Part shown: positions 13,424 to 64,000 of the stretch, in pieces
Numbering within the stretch: the first letter of the stretch is position 1
How the letters are laid out: each line of letters starts with the position of its first letter
Source: Trochalopteron elliotii
Taxonomy: Eukaryota; Chordata; Aves; Passeriformes; Leiothrichidae
DNA: 64,000 nucleotides
Reading direction: 5' to 3'
Assembly (NCBI GenBank): GCA_024734555.1
Contig: JANPWX010000619.1
Location: forward strand, 278,691 to 342,690
Translations under genes and position numbers: made by a program
Notes under the pieces: generated by a model
What the model was told of the DNA's origin: nothing
Databases searched by the model: none
Seen by the model: only the letters and a program-made list of their open reading frames with translations

Positions 13424-13480
13424 AGCATTTATAATACTAGTTTATTTATTTATAGCATTTATAGCATTTATAATACTAGT
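13424..13480. repeat. 18-bp direct duplication within TTTA-rich DNA
   Basis: AGCATTTATAATACTAGT occurs at 13424-13441 and again at 13463-13480, separated by TTTATTTATTTATAGCATTT-like sequence; probably a slippage product. Confidence 0.85.
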
Positions 13481-16400
13481 CCTGTATCCTCTGCAGTACC
13501 TTGCCCACACTCTGTCTCCTTCCCAGAGCCATGGAGTTATTATCTTCATATACTGTCTGCCATAAGAGTGGAAAAGCTCCTTTCTTCAGTTCAAAAGCTG
13601 CCTGAGACTCCTCACAAGCAAAAGTGTGTAGCAGTTCTGCAGTAAATGTGGAAACAGTGGGTCTGTGAGATGAAAAAGGCACTACAAGGGCTTGAGCAAG
13701 GGCAAAGCCTTGAGGCTTTTAAAGGAAGGGCACGAGTGCTCCCTGACCCAGGAACTGGAGCCCAGCCACAAGATGCTTTCAGGGACAAACAAGGTCAGTT
13801 TTGACTGGAAGGCTGGGAAACAAGACACAGAAGAAATATATTTCTAGTACAGTGGCTGACACCTCTGTCCTATTGAGCAAAAGAGTAAGTTATGTCATGC
13901 AAACACGCTTCTTTTTCCTATTGCACTGTGAAGGATTTTACTGCTGCCACCAGTCAGTGACAGACAAGTCTCTTTATGTGTGCATTCTTTACTACCTCGA
14001 GCTCTGTATTTTGCACAGAGACAGGATATGCACAGGTGAAGTTCAATCTAACATACTATGAAACTATATTCTACTTTGTCACACTACTTTGTTAGCAGTG
14101 TGCTGAAATTTGTGCTAAACAAGGCTGGAAATCCATAGATCTGCCGTGACTAACTAGTGCCTGTCATTAGGACTTCAAGGGCTGTGCCTTCAGTCACCAG
14201 TCAGCCCATGGACACTGTGACCTCTGAGGCAGCTGTGGTTGTAGTTACAGGGAGTCTGTGTATTTATGAGTACTTCAAATGTGTGACAGAGACTTTTAGT
14301 AAATGGATTATAATTCACATTTTATGGACACAGTATACCCTTTGCCTCCCACAGAACATTTCATCTAAGGGTCTTTAGATGCATCTAAGTTAACTGGAAA
14401 TGTGAGAATATATCACTTAGTATGCCTGCCTTTTACTGGCTTTGGGTTCAAGGTTACTGCTCTCTGTGCCCAAGTCATTCATTTACTTTCTTTGTCAGTT
14501 TGCCATTTACAAATGTAGTTAAATATAGGAACATAATGACGAGCTGACTGAGAATATTGTATATTCCTGCATATTTTTGAATATTGCATTTTCTAAGTGT
14601 CAATAATCCATAAGAAGACTAAGATAGGTGAGGATAATATCTCTCTGTGTAGGCACTCTTGTACTGAGACTGAATTTTTGTTAATGTGAGCTTGTTTAGA
14701 GCAAGCCAGTTCATGCATGCAAACCTATGTTACCCCAGTGTGAAGCTCAAACTATTGTATTCCTTTTCACAGGTGAGGAGTAAATAGTCATAAATTTTTC
14801 GAATATGTAAAAATATTGTGCATCTCAATTGTTGCAAAGAGGGAAATAAGTATACTGGATACCTAGAAGTTTTGCTTTGTGCTCTTCCCAATTTTTAAGC
14901 ATGCATTCAGCTTCCTAACCCTAAAACTTTCTCTGAATTTCCTGAAATGTAGCAATCTTGACAGCAACAGTCTATGGGAATTATTCCTTCATGTTTTACT
15001 GAGCTCTGAGAATGAGAAGGGGCATTTGAGCTTTAAATAAATACTTTCTGATGACTGTTTAACAGGAACTCTTCCAGCTTTAATGTTAGTGTATATGGAT
15101 GCACATACATCTGCATTTTTTAGCCATGGGAGGCTGTTTTCAGACCACAATGAATATGAAAAGGCCATTATCCGAGTGAAAGCAGTTAATCTTAAACCAG
15201 CCCATTTTCCAGATGGAATGTTGATATGCAAGACTTCCAAAGTCAAGTTCAACCCAGGAACATTAAAAGTGCTCCTTATTTAGATCTCCTTATTTCCCTA
15301 AGAAAAACTACAGTCATTATGTTTTATTTGTAGGTCTCCTTTTGCCTATTAGTGGTTTTCCAGTCTGGAGCTGTGAGCCAAATGCCTACTCTAACTTTTC
15401 ACCACTTAGTCTCATGCATATTCTTGATTGTACTTCTATTTGGCAGATGACAGAGTAAAGCCTGTGGATACATACATTTTACATGAGCATGGGCTTTTAA
15501 AATCACCTTAATTATTGTTTTTATTAAGATTTCTATTCATAACAACTAGTGATAATCTGTGGTGAGCATAGAGATACAATGCCATGAGCAAAAGTGGTAA
15601 GCTTAGAAACCTCAACAGTACCTAATTAGTCTCTGAAAACCTTAAATCCTATTTCAGAAGAAATCAGGAAGCCTGAAACACCTAGAAACCCTCAGGGATT
15701 CATGCTTGCAAGCATAATTCACTTTTGAGAAATAAAGTTAAGCACTCTGACCTGTGACTTCTGGCAAACTCAGCTTCAGCAGCAGAATGCCCTCACACTC
15801 CTTCCTACCCCTTTTCCAGATGCCAGAGCTGGCAGAATGAAGCAGCACAGCTCTAATTCACACTTGGACAAATTAATTTAAGCATTAAGATAAAAACTGT
15901 GCTTAGATTCTTCTGAGTGTCAACCAGAAGAGTTGAAATATTCTATTTTTGCTCTGTTACAAGGCCAGTAACAAACAGCTGGAGGCTGAGACAGTAACAT
16001 CTTAAATTGCTGCAGCTGTTTACTTGGTAAATGTGAGCCAGGTCCCTCAAGGCAATTTTTATTTTTTTTAAGAATATGTCAGTAAAGTTTCCATGTATTA
16101 AATTCAGTGACCTAACTTCTCAAATAACTCATGTTTTTATAGGCCTAAGTCAACAGAGGAACATAACAACTACTTGTTTTCACAGGGTAGTTACTGGGAC
16201 CCTGAAAAAACAGTCCCCATTAAAAGTGTCAGAGGTTATTACCAATAAGTCACTGTTCATTTTGGAAGATATACAGAAACTATTTAGCTTATAGTTGACA
16301 AATGTATCATCAATTTATATTGAAAAATATTTTGTCTTGATAGAAATAATTTAACAGCATCTGCCAATTTTTGTCAAACTTTGGCAGCACACACATGCTT

Positions 16401-16689
16401 ACATGCATTTGCCTTAAAGGCGCATTTTCATCATGCCTGTTTTCCTTGTAGCTCCCCTGGTTGGCACCCTGCCTGGCAGACTTCTGCAGAGTGGGGCCTC
16501 AGGTTCTCCAGACTCACAGAAGAAATAGATTCCTTTAGTTTACGGACTTAGTGTTTGGATGCCCATGCAAAACATTTCATTTCGTGGAACCTTTCAAAAG
16601 ACCAAGTTTTCAATCTGAAACTGAAGTAGACAAAGGGCAAAAAAGGCATACTGATGGGAATTCCTTTCCATCCTATGATGTGAAGGTGT

Positions 16690-16707
16690 GGATGGATGGA
16701 TGGATGG
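16690..16707. repeat. (GATG)n microsatellite
   Basis: Four to five GATG units on the plus strand. Confidence 0.85.
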
Positions 16708-19469
16708 TGAAATGTGGCTAAGCAGGTGCATAACACTTGAGCTGTACAAATTGAACAAGTTCATGCTTTTGCTCACCTTGTTTTAGTTAGACTGGACAAG
16801 ACACTGGATAAACTGTTTCTGAATTACCAAGGATTGTCGAAGTGAGAATGGCAACTTAACATAAATCAGAAACTCTGACATAAACCAGAAATCCAAGTAT
16901 GTGTTGGATACTTCTCTGCACACCACAGCTAAGTTTTGATACAAAAAAATATGTCTTCAGATGTATGACTACCTGTACAAACGTGCTTGATATGCATAGG
17001 ATATGGTGTAGCAGAAAAGGAAATACCATCAACAGATCCTAGGTCAACACTTACATGTAGCATAACCACTGTTGATTTTACGTTCATGATGCATGAGCAG
17101 GAACATTTAGCCTAATGGAAAATGGTAAAGGCCATGGAAATATGATAGAGAGTAGCTTACCAATCCTTTTTCCTGAGGGAAAAAAAAAAAAAGAAAATTA
17201 TACAGGACAACATAACCCCAGATTTGCTTCAATACACTTTGATGCATATGTGTCTGGAAGAGCAAATTTCCATTTAGACTACTAGTCAGGAATCAGTGAA
17301 TTCATCTGTCTGGCTGAAATACAAACAGTTCAAATTTCGGAGTGTAATATTTTTGAACAGCAGCAGGGAAAATTTTAATGTACTATAGTAGTTAATGGCA
17401 GATTATTTTTTGAGAGGCAGTGAATATTTGCAGAAGTTTCTTAAAGAGATGAAGCAAGCTTCAGCACTCAAAAACCCCCACAAAAACAAAACAGGTATGG
17501 AGAGGTAAAGAAGTGACATGTGCCCCTAGTAGCAAGGGTTCCTTGGAAATAAGGTTTAGTAGCTAGTCAGAAAGTTTCTCATGATAGAAATTTGTTTATA
17601 CTTGTGTCTCTGCTCCATTGGAAACAGTTTATTGAAAGTCCTCCATGAGATTGAAAAAGTTGAACATAGATTTGTGCTGAGCAAACTCATGTGCATGCTA
17701 AGCATTGTTATGGAAGAAATCAGCAGACATTGGGGCTTAGTAGTACTCAATGTTCTTCTTCCTTCACTGAAAGTTGCAGTTTTTACTTCTGTCACCCAGA
17801 TCCTTAGACATGCTGTTGAAAGTTACAGTTGTTTAATTTCTACAGAACTGTCCATCCTTAAGAACAGAGTGCCAGTATGCTATTTGATACTTCTGAGAAT
17901 TTACCTATGTTGTTGAAACTACCTTTGCACAAGAGTTAGTATACTAATTGCAAATGAAACCAAGTCACTAATAAAATCCCAACTCCCATAAATTGATCAA
18001 TATGAAAGCAGAGCTCCAAATCTGTTACCGATTAATACCAAGGGAATGACACAACAAAATTAAGGCACTGCTGTGATGTCCAGGCTCTTTATGAGCAGTC
18101 ATGATATCAGCATCTGAACAAATTCTACATGACACTGGTAATTCTAATTTTTCTTCAGAAAAGTTATTTGACTTGACCCATGCAGTCTTCATAGAATGGA
18201 AAATATATAATCTTTCTATATCCATGAGTCGACCAGTGCACCTCTGAGTGGACTTACTTTTAAATATACTCAAGCACATACACATTTAATGACAGAAAAT
18301 TTGATAATCAGCCCAAGCTTATTTTTATGTTTACTTTACATTCAATTGAAGATTAAGCTTAAGGCTGAAAGAAAAATAAACAATAGAAAATGATTAGCAA
18401 ATTTTTAGTCTTGTAGGAACATGCTGACAGAAAATATACATATGACAGAAAATACAGCATGGCAGAATATTCAACACATTTGACCTTGCCCAACAAGACC
18501 TGCTTCAGAACACATAAAAAGGCCATGATTATGAGAGACTTTAAGCAGAAAAGGGTTTTGGATTTTTTGGAAATGGAAGTAGGGAAAGAAGGCGGGGAGG
18601 AAGGAGATTTATAAATCATTTTTCACAATACTTTTTAATTTTCTAGAATATAATTTTTTTCTGTTTGAATAGAGGTGCCTTTTCTTCATTTCCTCTATAG
18701 TACATACTAACTATCCAGCAGAGGTGCAAAATACTGAGGAAAAATTCTTGTGGCTTTAGCAATGCTATGTATCTGGCAAAAATTTTCTCAGGACAAAGCT
18801 CTTCTTCAGTGAAAGACTGGATGTATCTACCGAAGAGCTCATGACTCTAACATAAAGCCAATATTTGAGTAGTGGATCTTTACCACATGTGGCTATTAGA
18901 TCTTACCTTTGCGTACTTCTGCCTCTCATACAACATATCTTTACATTTTTAACCTCAGTCTTCAATACCTACACATTAACTGTTTTTTTCTCTGAGATAG
19001 ATGTACAATAAATTTCAGCTTTTCAGTGAGTTACTCTGTCACGTGTTTTTATAGTGCAGCCAGAATGTCTCTCACTGTTAAAACTAAATGGCTAGCATTG
19101 GTGGTCTAAGTGATTGTTAGAAATGACAATATCTTTAAAGTTTTCAGGGGAAGAAGAGCAAGCAAGAAAGATCTGCAATACCACGTCAGTTCAGTGGAAC
19201 TCAGTGGAAAAGCAGAAGCAGCACATTTCTCAAAAAACTAAAATTCCTTTAATGCATCCTCAACTTCCCCACTCCCTCAGTGTGTTTCAAAACTGACTGA
19301 ACAAAATCAGTCAGATTAGGTTCTTATAAAATATGTGTGATAGGTACAGAGGCTATCCAGCAGCATTTTCCCACTACCTCCACACTATCTTCTTAATGAT
19401 GAATTAATTTATTCTACATAATTCTGATGCCACTCCAGGATTACTTTAAACAGAAAGTTTCATCAATCA

Positions 19470-20224
19470 ACCTATTTTAACAAGACTTTTATTGAAAACA
19501 TACACAAAGTCAACACGTTGTTTAACTTCTGAATGTACATATTAGAGAATATTCATAATAGAGAAGGATATTTTAAGAAAAGGGGAAATACAACTGTCAT
19601 GCTGCAGTTTATATTTTACTAAGGCATTTAGGCTTAAGAGCAAGTTATACTGTGTGCATGTGTATCTATATATACAAACACACAAATACACACAGGTTAT
19701 GTGATTTGAAACTGTACAATTCTATGCAAATCATTATTTTTTGTTTTTTCTATTTTTAGAACACTAAATAAAGCTTTTATCCAAATAGTAGAAGTTGTTC
19801 ACAGAACAGCAATTATAATCTACTCTTCAAGAGTTTGCTTACAATTACAATACTAACGATGCACAAAAAACCCCCGAGATCTTCACGGGAAAATCCTCTC
19901 TTACCAAAATGAGGCTCAAGTAAGAAAAACACTAATTTGCAAAGGCACCGTGGAGACAGGTTTTAATACATTAAATACAACATGAATCATTCACAATAAC
20001 AAGTTTAGTGTTTCTGGGAACTTTTGTAAATACTACACAGTTGGTCACACAAAAATGTTTCTGTTGATTTGTCTTGGCAACTCAGATATATCAACAGTGT
20101 AACAGCATAACAGCTTTGTTCCCATCTGACAGAAAATAATGGCAGTTCTGCAAGGCAAACGTTAAACCTGACCGTATGTATTTATTAATTCCACAGTGTT
20201 TTGACAGATTATAGGGGATGCAAC
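19470..20224 (-). other. PRKD1: PRKD1 3' untranslated region
   Basis: AT-rich sequence following the TAA with no other gene signal. Its length of about 750 nt is in line with the short 3'UTR of mammalian PRKD1 as I recall it. The distal end is inferred from the AATAAA at 19488-19493; the exact cleavage base is not visible. An earlier AATAAA at 20181-20186 would give a UTR of only a few tens of bases and is probably not the main site. A GU-rich hairpin-prone stretch lies at 19650-19695. Confidence 0.6.
19488..19493 (-). terminator. PRKD1: Candidate PRKD1 polyadenylation signal AATAAA
   Basis: Minus-strand AATAAA (tttatt on the plus strand) with T/G-rich sequence after it, about 730 bases past the stop. 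It is the most plausible of several AATAAA copies; others at 20181-20186 and near 19408 are possible alternative sites. Confidence 0.5.

Positions 20225-64000
<43,776 letters not shown>

Larger units (their letters stand above)
8631..19469. other. Intergenic DNA downstream of PRKD1, no gene recognised
   Basis: About 10.8 kb without a supportable gene. It holds a CpG-dense patch (12461-12632), an 18-bp direct duplication (13424-13441 and 13463-13480), a (GATG)n run (16690-16707) and a CTCF-like word (10244-10255). Open frames such as 11087-11299 and 17581-17916 have no recognisable similarity. Confidence 0.6.

Noticed and set aside
17581..17916. Plus-strand open frame of 111 codons with an overlapping minus-strand frame
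   Set aside because: No recognisable domain, AT-driven leucine/serine composition and no neighbouring exon-like segments.
20181..20186. Proximal AATAAA about 40 bases past the PRKD1 stop
   Set aside because: Would leave almost no 3'UTR; the distal signal at 19488-19493 is more plausible, though use of both cannot be excluded.

Overview
This is a piece of an AT-rich vertebrate nuclear genome, almost certainly from a bird. There are split genes with GT-AG introns, no bacterial-style gene packing, and several CR1-type LINE fragments with the avian 3' end and its ATTCTATG-like terminal repeats. I cannot tell the species. Only one protein-coding gene can be supported: PRKD1 (protein kinase D1, PKD1/PKC-mu), on the minus strand.

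Right two thirds (about 19,470-64,000): PRKD1, running from high to low coordinates. I placed 17 coding exons by their splice sites, reading phase and recognisable protein sequence. The 16 main exons run from the first cysteine-rich C1 domain to the stop codon, and together with two upstream exons they would match the 18-exon layout I remember for mammalian PRKD1. The seventeenth is a 24-nt in-frame microexon encoding SPVSPGYE between C1a and C1b. The exons join in frame throughout, giving 785 full codons plus a split first codon. The order is C1a, serine-rich linker, C1b, acidic linker, PH domain, kinase domain and C-terminal PDZ-binding tail (VSIL). The N-terminal exons (about 135 residues by comparison with the human protein) lie beyond the right edge. 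One intron uses a GC-AG donor. The 3'UTR is about 750 bases, with a good AATAAA at its far end.

Left third (1 to about 19,470): no protein-coding gene that I can support. In human the 3' side of PRKD1 faces the FOXG1 gene desert, so by synteny this is probably that regulatory-rich intergenic desert. It holds two CR1 fragments, small tandem repeats, a compact CpG-dense patch of about 170 bp (12,461-12,632) in otherwise AT-rich DNA, and a composition-balanced segment (about 2,580-3,160) with an exact 18-bp duplication that looks like a conserved regulatory element.

Introns hold two more CR1 fragments, microsatellites, a 62-bp near-perfect palindrome (50,024-50,085) and a 34-bp tandem duplication. 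I found no CRISPR, operon, tRNA, rRNA or intact mobile element, and nothing that amounts to a new multi-gene system. The items most worth a second look are the microexon, the GC-AG intron, the CpG patch, the intronic palindrome and the putative conserved element.
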